Positions 20,174 to 29,781 of a stretch of 40,781 nucleotides of DNA are shown here, piece by piece. The notes beneath the pieces were generated by a model. The model ran no database searches and was not told the origin of the DNA. It saw nothing but the letters and a program-made list of their open reading frames with translations. The number at the start of each line of letters is the position of its first letter. Position 1 is the first letter of the stretch. The position numbers and the translations under genes are program-made. Source of the DNA: Mastigamoeba balamuthi (taxonomy: Eukaryota; Evosea; Mastigamoebida; Mastigamoebidae); NCBI GenBank assembly GCA_902651635.1, contig CACRSC010000032.1:496135-536915 (forward strand), read 5' to 3'.

Positions 20174-21905
20174 ATGGCCGCCCAGCACCGTCCACTGCGC
20201 TGCTTCGCGCTGCTCGCTGTGGCTTGCGTGTGCCTGCTGCCGCTCCTGGCCCTCTGCACGCCCCCGCGCTCCACGGACGAGCGGCCTCTGCCCGGCACAG
20301 CCCCCGTCGTCACCCCCAGGCCCCCCCTCGTGCGTGGCTGCTCCCGCCCTCCGTTGCCCCCAAAACTGCCCTCCTTCTTCTGCCAGCTGCCAGGGCCCTC
20401 CCGTCGCTGCGCAAACGACTGCCGCAACGGGGGGCCCTCGGGTCCCAGTAGTCAGTGTTTTGCTCGTTTATCGCTTCGCACTTTGCGTTTTTCTTCCCGT
20501 TTTCCCCCGTTTTTCGACCTGGAGATCCGAACTCCGGAGGGCCCGCACAGGTCACGCGCACAGTCGTCCCTGCAGGCCCTGGCCCTGACACGGTCCCTCT
20601 CACAGCAGCGCCAGGGGCAGGCCGAGGCGCCGCTGCCGGTGCGGCCGCGACCGGGGGCGAGACCCGCGGACTGCGCGCTGCTGCGGGGCTTCGACATGGA
20701 GCGGCGCTCGCAGGCGGTGCCCCGCGACCCCGCAGAGCTGGCGCTGGTGCTGGCGCACCTGTACTGCGGCGTGCCGCTGTCGTTCATCCGCTACGGCGAC
20801 GGGGAGCTGATGCTGGTCCGGGCGAGGCCGTCGTGGCCCAGGCAGCCGACAGGTGGCGCTGGGGCGGCGGGCCCTCGCTCCTCGGCGCCGACATCAACCG
20901 CAGCCTCGCCGAGCCTCCCACAGGCATCGAGCACTACGCGGCCCTGGGCTGCTTCGACTGGATCGACAGGCACGGGAACACCGGTGGGGGCCGGTTTCGC
21001 TGTTATCAATTTTGTGGCATTTGCACACAAAGGCAGGGCGGCCCCCAAATTGGGCCACAGCCGCGAATTCATAGTTCAGGTCCAGGACCTATTCCCCTGC
21101 TTGCTTCGATTTGAATCGGCAGGCGTGGGCAGGGTGGGGAGGTCTTTGTTTCCTTGCTTCAATTCACCGGACTCAATTGGATCGCATTGCTTCGTGCAAT
21201 TCTGGTCGTCGCGGGACTCGCTCCCCTGCTCGAGGCCGGTGGCCAAGCACAGCCATGACCGCAATTGCTTGCCACAGGCGTTTGATAACCGTTGGGAGAA
21301 CTCGTGGGGTAGCAATTCGCTGCATTCACCGCGTTTTTGTATTTATATTGAATTGAATTCAGCTCGGGCTGACCATCGGGGCCTTGGGCAGGTTCTCGCC
21401 GTACGTGCGGTTGCCCACGCGCTACCTGAGCAGCGCGACGGTCTTCATCAACGAGAACTACGCGGCGTTCAAGGGCGAGCTGGCCCGCTGGTCGCGCGCC
21501 TTCACCCGCGAGACGAGCCCCTTCGTCCTCGTGGCCAACGTCGCCGCCCTGGGGCCCTCGGGCACCGCCGCGCCCCCGTGGGTCCGCGACGCCGTGGCGC
21601 TGCCCGACGAGGGCCCGCGCCTGTGGGAGGAGCTGCGCCCGGTGCTGCTCTCGCAGTTCACGGCGCTGGCGCGGGCGCACAGCGGGCGCGTGTTCCTGCT
21701 GAGCGCGGGGCCGCTGGCCAAGGCGCTCGCGTACCACATGGCGCGGGCCAGCGCCAACAACTCGTACATCGACGTGGGCAGCGCCACCGACGAGCTGCTC
21801 AAGGGCACGACGACGGGGCGCCCCTACCAGTCGGGCCGCCGCGAGCGCCCCTGCCGCATGTACGCGCGCGACGCCGCCACGGGCCTCATCCACTACGTCG
21901 AGTGA
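20174..21905 (+). CDS. Putative type II membrane glycosyltransferase with GT-D fold (DUF1792-like), with an apparent frameshift
   Basis: The ATG at 20174 opens a short cytosolic end and one hydrophobic anchor (residues about 9-28), the usual layout of Golgi enzymes. Exon 1 probably ends at 20454 and exon 2 starts near 20551. The catalytic segment has LSFIRYGDGELMLV, the signature of GT-D glycosyltransferases. The last exon (from about 21362 to TGA at 21903-21905) ends with GPLAKALAYHMAR and YIDVGSATDELLKG, matching the C-terminal part of that family. Between the two, SLLGADINRSL and CFDWIDRHGNT follow in a different frame: near 20817-20823 one base seems to be missing from a G run. An extra mini-exon (AFDNRWENSW, about 21280-21309) is likely. 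Sugar donor and acceptor are unknown. Confidence 0.7.
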
Positions 21906-22024
21906 GACGGGGACACTGAGCACACGCACAGCACCCAGCAGAGGCTCTCCCCAACGCCGCAATGCAACGCCGTGCTGCCCTCTCTCCTCAATACGACCCG
22001 CGTCGCTAGTGTGTCGCGGCGGCT

Positions 22025-22220
22025 CTGGCCACACGGCTGGAGAGCACAGGGGGCAGCCACAGAGCCCACGAGGACGCAGCGGCGACAGCAAGAGAGTCCC
22101 CGGAGTCCCTTCGCGTTGGCCGCACGGCTGGCGAGCACAGGGGACAGTGGGGCAGCCACAGAGCCCACGAGGAGTAGTAGAGGACGCAGCGGCGACAGCA
22201 CAGAGAGTCCCTTGGCGTTG
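22025..22220. repeat. Imperfect tandem repeat, about two units of roughly 100 bp
   Basis: Each unit carries ACGGCTGG-GAGCACAGG, GGGCAGCCACAGAGCCCACGAGG, ACGCAGCGGCGACAGCA and GAGAGTCCC followed by GCGTTGGCC. The two units differ by small insertions (for example AGTAGTAGAGG in the second), and a degenerate third start follows. It fills the space between two converging genes (GT-D and helical-repeat protein). Confidence 0.8.
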
Positions 22221-22274
22221 GCCCGGCGGGCAGCGAGCGGGAGAGCAGTGGGCAGAGGCCACGATGGACTGCGG

Positions 22275-23779
22275 TCACTTGGGGCGCGGCGTCGAGGGCT
22301 TGTCGGGCGAGGGCGTGGGCGCGGGCAGCGGCTGCCTGGCGGCGGACCACTGGGCGGCGAGCGGGTGCGGCGCAGCGCCCGTGCAGAGGACCACAAAGGC
22401 CGCGTCGACGCGCTGGGCCGCCTCGAGCGCCTCCGGGGCCACCGCCGGCGCGCGCAGGCACGTGGCGCCCCAGACGAGCAGCCGGCAGCGCTGCAGCGCG
22501 TCCAGGACGCCCTGGGCGGCCTCCTGCGACAGCGCCAGCGCGTGCGTCAGCGCCGCCTCGGCGAGCACCAGCGACGCCTGCGGCTCCAGCGCCCGGCCGC
22601 CCAGCTCCGTGGCCCCCTGCGGCGCCGGCGAGGACATGGCCCCCAGCAGCGCCGCCAGCGACTCGGTCACGCGCTGCTTGTCGTCGGCGCCCACGAGGCG
22701 CAGCACCGCAGAGGCCACGGGCGCGCTGGCCACGAAGAGCGCGGGGGCCGCGACGACGCCGTCGAGCAGCGCGGGGCCGCAGCCCAGCAGGACGCCCAGG
22801 CCCCCGGGCGGCGCCGACGTGTACTCGACGAGCGCGCGGGCGGCCAGCAGGCGGCGCTCGAGGGGCTGCGCGGGGTCGCCGACGACGCGCTGCAGGTGCT
22901 CCAGCAGCACCCGGCGCGGGGCTGCGGCGTCGCGGCGCGCCAGGTCCACCAGCGCCTCCACCCGCGGCGGCTCGTCGCCCAGCAGCATCTCCACAATCTG
23001 CTGCCCGTGCTCCTCGGCGCTGCGGGGTGGCCGGGGGCGGTGCGTTGATTATCCGTGCATCTTGCCCAGACCGGGGCATTTCGTGTTGATTTCCCGTGCA
23101 GTTTTCCCCGATCGGGGCATTTCCGTGTTGATTTCCGAGCACTTTGGCCCGAGTTGGGCAAAACGAATCGGATTCTGCCGGATGGGGAGGAGAGTTCGCA
23201 CTGCAGATAGAGACTGGGCGCAGGCAGCTCCTTGAGCACGGCGGCTACGATCCTCTTCTGCGCCTCTACGTCGTTCTTGCACGCGTCCAGCAGCGTGCAC
23301 AGCGCCAGGTCATCTGCGCAGATCCCCGATATCACCCGGAGAGATACGGGAATCCTCGTGTCACTTCCCGCGGACGATGCCACGCACAGCAACCCAACCA
23401 CCGCCCTCTTCGTGAAAAATCTGGATTCCGCAGATTCCGCAGATTCCGAGATCCGCGCATCTTCCCCCGGAGATTCTGCAACCCCCGGAATCTTCCGAAC
23501 CTCCGAAGACCAGCGGCCACGTGTTGTCGCGCGATATCGGCCCCAGGGGCCCCGCGAGGGCCGGGGCCGGCGAGGCGGCAGCCGCAGGGCCCCCGGGGGG
23601 CGGCGTGGGCCCCGGGGCGCCGGCGTGGGGGCCGTGGAGCTGCAGAGCAGGAAGAGGTCGGCCAGCGCGGCCCACGGCGGCAGCGGCGCCTGGCCCGCGG
23701 CGCCCGTGGACCGCAGGATGGGCTGCAGCTGCTGCACGAGGTTCTCGAACGCCTTGGACGGCGTCTCGGGCTCCGCCAT
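22275..23779 (-). CDS. Helical-repeat (armadillo/HEAT-like) protein of unknown function
   Basis: The ATG at 23779 starts exon 1 (MAEPETPSKAFENLVQQL, WAALADLFLLCSS); its donor is not resolved and lies somewhere below about 23640. Exon 2 is 23313-23202 (DDLALCTLLDACKNDVEAQKRIV), and exon 3 is 23019-22275, ending in a Pro-rich tail. Repeated amphipathic helices with Leu/Ala spacing (RVEALVDLARRD, PRRVLLEHLQRVV, LERRLLAARALVEY) suggest an armadillo or HEAT solenoid. I do not recognise the family. Intron 2 contains a degenerate repeat of about 40 bp with AAATCAACACG and ATGCCCCG. The gene shares a short divergent promoter with PHF5A. Confidence 0.65.
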
Positions 23780-23903
23780 CGGGTGCGGGGGCTGCGCGGT
23801 TTATTCCAAAATATCGCGATTACTGGGGCGGTATCTAGATATCCAGATATCCGTATCTTTTCTTGAAGATTCTCTCTCCCCAGAACATTCCCTTCGCTGC
23901 GCC
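23780..23903. promoter_or_regulatory. Short bidirectional promoter rich in GATATC/GTATC motifs
   Basis: Only 124 bases separate the start codons of the helical-repeat gene (minus) and PHF5A (plus). The middle is an AT island with AATATCG, GGTATCTAGATATC and GATATCCGTATC in a row, partly palindromic. Similar GATA-containing palindromes recur near other genes of this region (24011-24022, 26313-26328, 28572-28589). Confidence 0.5.
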
Positions 23904-24459
23904 ATGGCGAAGCACCACCCGGACCTCATCATGTGCCGCAAGCAGCCCGGCATCGGTGAGCAGTGGGGGGCTGTCTGGGGGGTGAGTGTGGGGTCTGTGG
24001 TTTGGGTGCTGATACGCGTATCTCGCGCTCTCAGCGATCGGGCGGCTGTGCGAGAAGTGCGACGGCAAGTGCGTGATCTGCGACTCGTACGTGCGGCCCT
24101 GCACGCTCGTCCGCATCTGCGACGAGTGCAACTACGGCTCGTACCAGGGCCGCTGCGTCATCTGCGGCGGGCCCGGCATCAGCGACGCCTACTACTGCAA
24201 GGAGTGCACCGTCCAGGAGAAAGACGTGCGTGCGCGGGGGGGCCCCTCTAATTGAATCGACTTTTCCTCTGAATCTGAATCTGAATCTCCCAATCCCGTT
24301 AATTAAACCCCCCCACACGCAAGTGATCTGACGTTTGGCGCCAACGGCCAACGGCCACAGAGGGACGGGTGCCCCAAGATTGTGAACCTGGGGAGCGCCA
24401 AGACGGACCTGTTCTACGAGAGGAAGAAGTACGGGATGGCCAAGAACAAGCAGTACTGA
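23904..24459 (+). CDS. PHF5A: PHD finger-like domain protein 5A (SF3b subunit, Rds3/SF3B14b), 113 aa
   Basis: Three exons (23904-23955, 24035-24225, 24361-24459; phases 1 and 0, GT-AG) give 114 codons. The protein is near-identical to the eukaryotic PHF5A family along its whole length: [59 protein letters not shown] and [15 protein letters not shown] ending. All zinc-binding CxxC pairs that build its knotted three-zinc fold are present. PHF5A is a core part of the SF3b complex of the U2 snRNP and helps hold the branch-point adenosine, so it works in the nucleus in splicing. The C-terminus (YGMAKNKQY) is slightly longer than usual. Confidence 0.98.
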
Positions 24460-24629
24460 GAGAGGGGAGGAGGCCCTGGCGCCTAGGCCGCGCTCTCTGC
24501 CGCCACCCCGCGTCCCCGGCTCTCTTGCCCGCTCGCCCGGGACGCCGCGCGCTCGTGCCTTCGGACCGGTCCCCACGGCCACGCGCCGCTCCTCCTCCCC
24601 GTAGAAACCACTCTCTCAGGCAAAACAAC

Positions 24630-25015
24630 AGAGACCAGCCCCGCAGTCAATTGATTATTTCCCACCCGGCTGCCACATCGATCAGCCCAGCAGCTTTGTA
24701 CAAATATCGCGGGGAGATTCTGACCGTTCTGATTCGCTGTCAGCGAAAAAAACCCACCCACAAGCAAAGAAACAGAGACCAGCCCCGCAGTCAATTGATT
24801 ATTTCCCCCATTCGACTGCCGCATCACTCAACCCATCAGCTTTGTACAGAGATCTCGCGGGGAGATTCTGGCCGTTGTCTCAGCGGCGCGCACGTTTGAC
24901 CGCCGGCTGGCGCGCCACCTACTTCTCGTGGGCCACCAGCGCCGCGCCACATCGCGTTAGCTGGCAGATTTGTACAGAAATATCGTGGGAAAGATTCTCG
25001 CCGTTGTGATTCGCA
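24630..25015. repeat. Three diverged copies of a ~100-150 bp unit at the 3' side of Hop2
   Basis: Unit cores: about 24626-24732, 24770-24880 and 24955-25010. They share ACAGAGACCAGCCCCGCAGTC followed by AATTGATTATTTCCC (first two), and TTTGTACA-A-AT-TCG-GGGA-GATTCT-CCGTT (all three). The second unit is followed by CTCAGCGGCGCGCACG...GCCGGCTGGCGCGCC, a copy of the Hop2 stop-codon end at 25036-25070. The unit therefore includes the 3' end of Hop2 and was duplicated tandemly. Confidence 0.75.
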
Positions 25016-25035
25016 CTGCGCCGCTGCGGCCGGTC

Positions 25036-25973
25036 TCAGCGGCGCGCGCGCTTGGCGGCCGGCTGGCGCGCCGCCTGCTGCTCGCGTGCGGCCAGCGCGG
25101 CGTCTGCCTGGTCGTCCAGCTCGATCCCGGCGTCCTCCGCGAGCTGCCTGGCGGACACTCCGGCGCCCTCGGTGACGCCCTCGACGACGTCCCTGCACAG
25201 CCGCCTCCGCCGCCTCCACTCCTCCCGCCGCCTCTCCCGCGCCGCCTCGGCCGCCCGCTTCTCCCCGGGGTCCACCCGCGCCCCGCCCCCGCCCCGCAGC
25301 GCCTCGGCCCGCGCGCCCAGCGCCGCCACGGCCGCGCGCTCCTCCGCGAGGGCCGCGCGCAGCGCCGCGTCCGTCGGCTGCGCGCCCAGCGAGCGCGCGC
25401 GGGCCGCGAGGTCCGCCCCCTCGGCCTTGGCGGAGGCCAGAGAGGACTTGGCGGATGCCAGTTGCGCGTCGAGGTCGCCGACGGTGGCGTCGGGGGCGGC
25501 AGCGTCGTCCTGGGAGGCCCAGTAGATGTGCTGCTTCTTGTTCTCCTTGCGCACGAGGGCCCCGCGCTCCGCCAGGTCGTCCAGCGCCTTGGCCACTGCG
25601 CTCCCATAGGAGATACGCGCGCGCGGGGGAATATCGGACACGTCATCAGAATATAACTAATTCCTGGATTCCGCAGGGGGGTGAGGTGACAGTCGTGCCT
25701 TGTGCGTTGGCCAGGGCGTTGTGCAGGTTCTCAAAGACCATCTTGCTGTTGTAGGGCCTGTTTTGCTGCGCGGCATAGCGGTGTCAGAGGGGGGCTAGCG
25801 GAGTGTGCCGGAGCTGGAGGGGAGAGGGGACCCACAGCCTTCATGTAGTCCAGAACGATCTTCTCGGCTGCGCAGGAAATGGCGGCGTGAGGGGGTCAGA
25901 GTGCGGTGCTGTCTGGGGGGTACCTACCTTCGTCTGTGGCCACCTTGGCCGGCGCCTTCTTCTTGGTTGCCAT
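25036..25973 (-). CDS. PSMC3IP: Hop2/TBPIP (PSMC3IP) meiotic recombination protein
   Basis: Exons: 25973-25928, 25867-25836, 25765 to about 25690, and about 25610-25036; the last junction is not resolved. Fusing them gives EKIVLDYMKA, QNRPYNSKMVFENL, then SAVAKALDDLAERGALVRKENKKQHIYW, which is the Hop2 winged-helix domain. A coiled coil rich in Ala/Leu follows (DLDAQLASAKSSLASAKAEG), then the basic WRRRRRLCRDVVEG segment and GIELDD near the C-terminus, as in PSMC3IP. The protein ends in a basic tail (PAAKRARR). Hop2 works with Mnd1 to help Dmc1/Rad51 pair homologous chromosomes in meiosis, so the organism probably has a sexual or parasexual cycle. Confidence 0.88.
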
Positions 25974-26135
25974 CTGCAGCAGGTTGCGCGGGAGGGGTCT
26001 CTTCCTGCCTGTTTTTTTTGGGATTCGAGGCCGAAATATCTGCACTAGCAAATCAGCCGTATCTCTCAGGAGCCGTTTCCAGAGGCTCTGGAAATAGCAG
26101 CGCGCATTACCAGACAAACCAGAAATAACGGACCG
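25974..26135. promoter_or_regulatory. Short divergent promoter between Hop2 and the esterase gene
   Basis: About 160 bases lie between the two ATGs. The central part is AT-rich, with a T run and the palindrome-like CCAGAGGCTCTGG at about 26080-26092 close to the plus-strand start. No TATA box was assigned. Confidence 0.4.
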
Positions 26136-28008
26136 ATGCCCGTCGTCACGGTCCTCGTCCACTACCCGGTGCGCCGCGTCCAGAGGCTCGAGCTGCGCGG
26201 CGAGTGCGAGGGCGCCGAGGCCACGTGCCGCTCGGGCGCGTGCCACGGCCAGGCGCTGTCGTGGGACGCGGGCCTGCCGCTCTCGGTCGCCGCCACGGAC
26301 CTCTGGCGGGCCGAGATACGCGTATCTCAGCACGCGGGGCGCGGCAGCCCCGACGTGCCGCTGTTCCTCAAGGTCCTGGCCGACGGCGCCGAGTGGCAGA
26401 AGGGCCCCAACGTCGAGTTCGAGGCGCCGACCACGCGCGACAGCCTCGTGCACGTGCACCCCTGGTTCTTCAGCGACCACGGCCGCCTCATCACCATCCG
26501 GTGAGACAGCAAAGCCCTCCCTACCCCCGAGGTCCCGGGTTCGATTCCCGCTGGCGGCCAACTCCCCGGTTCCCGATTCCGCGGAATATCCCATTGCGTG
26601 GTTTGAATTTTTGAATTCTGTCCACCGCACAACTCAACAGGGAGCGCGCACAGGGGGGTGTTCAGTCCGCAGCTGGGGAACGCGAGGGACCTGGCGGTGT
26701 GGGTGCCGCCGAGCTACGACGAGAACCCGCACAAGACGTACGACAACGTGCTGGTGATGCACGACGCGCAGAACCTGTTCGACGGGCGGCAGTCGCTCTC
26801 GGGCGCCGGCTGGCAGGTCGGCGAGTCGCTGGACCGCCTGGCCTGCGAGGGCGGCGCAGAGGAGCTCGTGATGCTGGGCGTCAGCCACACGGACCAGCGC
26901 CTCGACGAGCTCACGCACGCCTTCTGGCAGCAGAGCAACGCGGGCGGCCTGCTCGAGCGCTACCTCGACTTTGTCGAGCAGACGGTCCTGCCCTGCTTCA
27001 AGAGCACCCTCGGCGGCCGCGTCCGCCTCACGTGAGCCCGCCTGCCGCTGCCCCCTTTCCTTGCCGCGGACGCCTTCTCCTTCCTCGCTTGAGCCTGTGC
27101 CATGCCTCTTTGTGTCTCTGCGTGTTTGCTGAGTTCGTTGCTCCTCTGTGGCGTTGTCGCGGACCCCTTCCTCCGTCTCTGTGCTCTATGCCTTGCTTTG
27201 CCAGCGTGCGTCAGTGTCTCTGCCAGGCCTCTTTGTGTCTCCCCGTATGGGTGCTGCATCACTCTGTGGCCACTCCTTCTGTCTCTGCCCTCGGTGCTTT
27301 GCATTGCAAGGGGTACATTTGTGCCTGTGCCAGGCCTCTTTGTTCTTTGTGTCTGTGCGCGTTTGCTCGGTTGTTTGTTTTGTGCTCCGTGCTCTGTTGT
27401 TGAGAAGAGGCGATTGCCTGTCTCAAGTGTTTTCTTGTGTGCTCCCGTGCAGTGGCGCTGCAGACGATTGATTGCATGCCAGTTTCTGCATCTGAGGCTG
27501 CACTTGAGACTTTGTCGCTGCCCGCGGGCTCACTGCCACCCCCTCCGCTGGGCCGGGTGCAGGAGGGAGAGGCTGGGGATGATGGGGGCGTCGCTGGGAG
27601 GGCTGGCCTCTGTGTACGCGGGGTGGACGCGCAGCAGCGTCTACGGCATCTGCGCCAGCATGTCGGGGTCGTTCGAGTGGGACAACGAGTCGTTCTACCA
27701 CAGGCTCATGCACTCGTTCCGGCCCCTCAACCCCATCACCTTCTACCTGTCCGCAGACACTCCCTGGCCCTCCCTCTCACACTGCCCCCTGCAGGGACAC
27801 GGGCTCGTGCGGCGAGTACGAGGACAGCAGGTGGCAGAACATCGCCGTGGTGCAGCGCATGAAGACGCTGGGGTGGGTCGAGGGCCACGACCTGCACTAC
27901 GTCTACGAGGAGGGCGCCGACCACAACGAGTACGCCTGGCAGAAGCGCTTCCCTGCCGCCTGCGCCAAGCTCTACCCGCCGCGCCCGGCCCAGGTGCTCT
28001 TCCAATAG
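26136..28008 (+). CDS. Putative esterase-family alpha/beta hydrolase with N-terminal beta domain, 380 aa
   Basis: Four exons (26136-26500, 26654-27031, 27563-27748, 27795-28008), all joining in phase 2, give exactly 381 codons. Residues 1-120 form a beta-sandwich-like region ending in HPWFFSDHGRLITI. Then follow SPQLGNARDLAVWVPPSYDEN and VLVMHDAQNLFDG, typical of the esterase D / ferric-enterobactin-esterase-like family. The nucleophile elbow is GMMGASLGG with Ser258; the likely acid is Asp311 (FYLDTG) and the likely His is His353 (GADHNEYAW). These are classic positions for a Ser-Asp-His triad. The substrate is unknown. Intron 2 is long (531 nt) and repetitive. Exon 1 includes the perfect palindrome GAGATACGCGTATCTC. 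Confidence 0.88.
27032..27562 (+). repeat. Repetitive T-rich intron 2 of the esterase gene
   Basis: The 531-nt intron consists of degenerate copies of a motif like TGCCAGGCCTCTTTGTGTCT (seen at about 27090, 27210 and 27330) with variants of CTGTGTCTCTG and CTCTGTGGC between. It is much longer than other introns of the gene (152 and 46 nt) and looks expanded by local duplication. Confidence 0.65.
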
Positions 28009-28100
28009 GCCCTGCGCAACACCTACGGCCACCCCAGCCCCGCGTAGCAACGTAACCGCACAACAAACACCAGTTTCTGTTGGTTTTTGCTGCGAACGAT

Positions 28101-28105
28101 AAAAA
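28101..28105 (-). terminator. Pol III T-run terminator of tRNA-Gly
   Basis: Five A on the plus strand give TTTTT on the minus strand, five bases after the tRNA 3' end. Confidence 0.85.
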
Positions 28106-28110
28106 GGAGT

Positions 28111-28181
28111 TGCACTGGCCGGGACTCGAACCCGGATCGCCCGCGTGGCAGGCGAGCATTCTACCCTTAGACCACCAGTGC
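28111..28181 (-). tRNA. tRNA-Gly, anticodon GCC
   Basis: The minus strand folds into a complete cloverleaf: acceptor GCACTGG with CCAGTGC and discriminator A, D-arm with GGTCTAAGGGTAGAATGC, anticodon loop CTGCCAC (GCC), and T-arm CCGGGTTCGAGTCCCGG. The B box GGTTCGAGTCC is perfect. CCA is not encoded and there is no intron. A T5 terminator follows. Confidence 0.97.
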
Positions 28182-28214
28182 TTGCCACAGAGGCGGAACG
28201 CGCCGGGCAGCGCC

Positions 28215-28532
28215 TCAGGCCGAGCCGTTGTCCTCGGTGGAGACGTTGGGCCTGCGCTTCCAGAGCTGCGGGGGCGTCAGGGGCGGCGCGGCCACGCGGG
28301 CCCTCTCGTCTGCCGCCGGGGGAGGCACGTCGTCGAACTCGTCGAGGTGGGGCAGGGCTGCCAGGACGTCGAGCCTGGGCTGCTTCCTGGGCCGGGGCTC
28401 CCGCGCCCCTCCCTGCGGCGTCGCCCGCGCGTTCTTCTCCCGCGCCGCCGGGGCGCTGGCCGCGGCGGGTGGCGGGGCCATGGCGGCGTCGCCCTCCTCG
28501 TCACTGGACACGTCGTAGGCCACGAGGCTCAT
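28215..28532 (-). CDS. Small acidic protein beginning MSLVAYDVSSDEEG, 105 aa
   Basis: ATG at 28532 and stop at 28215-28217. A longer frame exists upstream but loses codon bias, so this ATG is preferred. The start MSLVAY followed by an acidic Ser-Asp-Glu cluster is shared by several nuclear, splicing-related proteins such as PRCC, but the body does not let me assign one. The middle is Pro/Ala-rich with a KQPRLDVLAALPHLDEFDD segment. The end PPQLWKRRPNVSTED is a compact conserved-looking motif. It is probably disordered and nuclear. An 18-bp perfect palindrome (28572-28589) sits 40 bases upstream of the start. Confidence 0.65.
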   Translation of the reverse strand: MSLVAYDVSSDEEGDAAMAPPPAAASAPAAREKNARATPQGGAREPRPRKQPRLDVLAALPHLDEFDDVPPPAADERARVAAPPLTPPQLWKRRPNVSTEDNGSA

Positions 28533-28571
28533 GGTGCCGTGCGCTGGCTGATTGCTGGGATACGCCTCCGA

Positions 28572-28589
28572 GAAGATACCGGTATCTTC
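28572..28589. promoter_or_regulatory. Perfect 18-bp palindrome GAAGATACCGGTATCTTC
   Basis: The palindrome lies 40 bases upstream of the minus-strand start at 28532. It shares its GATAC/GTATC arms with other palindromes of this region. It is a candidate dimer-binding site. Confidence 0.5.
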
Positions 28590-28842
28590 GTGCTGCATAT
28601 CCCGTTTCCTGTTCCCGGTGTCACTTTCTGTGGTCTTTGCTATGCTGACATGTCGGCTGTGGCGTCTGCCCGTGACTGTTGCGCTCCTGGACCCTGTTGG
28701 TGGCCGGCGAAGAGGTGTGAGCCCAGTGGTGTTGCCAACGTCACGGTAGAAGCCAACGAGCAGCACAACACTAGTAGCGGGTGTGGTGTGTGGGTGCCAC
28801 TAGTGAGAGGTGATTCGACAGGGCTCCCAGCCAGCTTGCCAT

Positions 28843-29781
28843 ATGGCCGACCAGCACGACCGCGTGGTCCTCATCACGGGCGCCAGCAAGGGCATCGGCG
28901 CTGTTACTGCCGAGCTGCTCGCCCGCTCCTTCGCCGTGGTGCTGCTGCACTACAACTCCGACGCCGCCGGCGCAGACGCCGTCGCCGCCCGCGTGCGCGC
29001 CCTGGGCGCCGCTGCCCACACGGTCCGCGCGGACCTCTCGACCGAGGCCGGATGCGCGTCGCTCGTCGCCGAGGTCCGCAGGCTCGCCGACGGCAGGCTC
29101 GACGTGCTCGTCAACAACGCGGGGGCGATGCTCAAGGTCTCGCCGCCGCCACCACATCGCGCCGACGTGGCGCAGGGCTTTCCTGGAATTCAGATTTCAG
29201 GTATCTGGAATAGATATTCACGGGGGTTGTTGTGTGCGTGCGTGGGGCGTTGGCGCAGAGGGAGCCCCTGAGGGCGGGGCCGCTCGACTGGGAGCTGGCG
29301 CACCGCACGTTCGCCGTCAACGTGTTCTCCGCGATGAGCGTGACGACGCTCTGCCTGCCGATGCTCGAGCGCGGCCGCAACCCCTGCGTCGTCAACCTGA
29401 CCTCCGTCGCCGCCAGGTGCCGCCCTTTATGACGTCATAACCACGTGGCACCGACCGGCCGGCGTTGTGGCGCTCAGGACGGGAGCGCCCTCGGCGACGG
29501 TGTACGGGGCTGCCAAGGGGGCGCTGGACTCGTGGACGCGCGGGGCGGCCAAGGAGCTGGCGCCGACGGTGAGGGTCAACGCGGTGGCGCCCGGGGTGAT
29601 CGACACGCCGTTCCACGCGGGCGTGACGACGGGCGAGCAGATGGAGGCGTTCCGGGCGGGCACGCCGCTGAAGAAGGTGGGCAGGGCCGAGGACATCGCG
29701 GCGGCCATCAAGTTCTGCATCGACAGCACGTTCATGACGGGCGAGACCATCGACGTCAACGGCGGCTCCTACATGCGCTGA
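28843..29781 (+). CDS. Short-chain dehydrogenase/reductase (classical SDR), 251 aa
   Basis: Three exons (28843-29136, 29259-29416, 29478-29781; phases 0 and 2) give exactly 252 codons. The Rossmann motif TGASKGIG (residues 12-19), NNAG (91-94), the catalytic Ser147, Tyr160 and Lys164 (TSVAARTG...TVYGAAK) and the PGVIDTPF loop are all in place. Together with the length and the DVNGGSYMR ending they match classical SDRs of the FabG / 3-oxoacyl reductase or glucose-dehydrogenase type. NAD(P)-dependent oxidation or reduction of an alcohol or ketone is expected; the substrate cannot be assigned. Intron 2 contains the 14-bp palindrome TTATGACGTCATAA. There is no targeting peptide, so it is probably cytosolic. 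Confidence 0.93.
29427..29440. promoter_or_regulatory. Palindrome TTATGACGTCATAA (CRE/ATF-type site) inside SDR intron 2
   Basis: This 14-bp perfect palindrome with a TGACGTCA core sits 10 bases after the splice donor. TGACGTCA is the known site of CREB/ATF bZIP factors. Whether it acts here is unknown. Confidence 0.4.

Noticed and set aside
21159-22262. 367-codon minus-strand ORF over the GT-D 3' end and the tandem repeat
   Set aside because: It is antisense to the conserved GT-D exon, and its remaining part is the translated tandem repeat.
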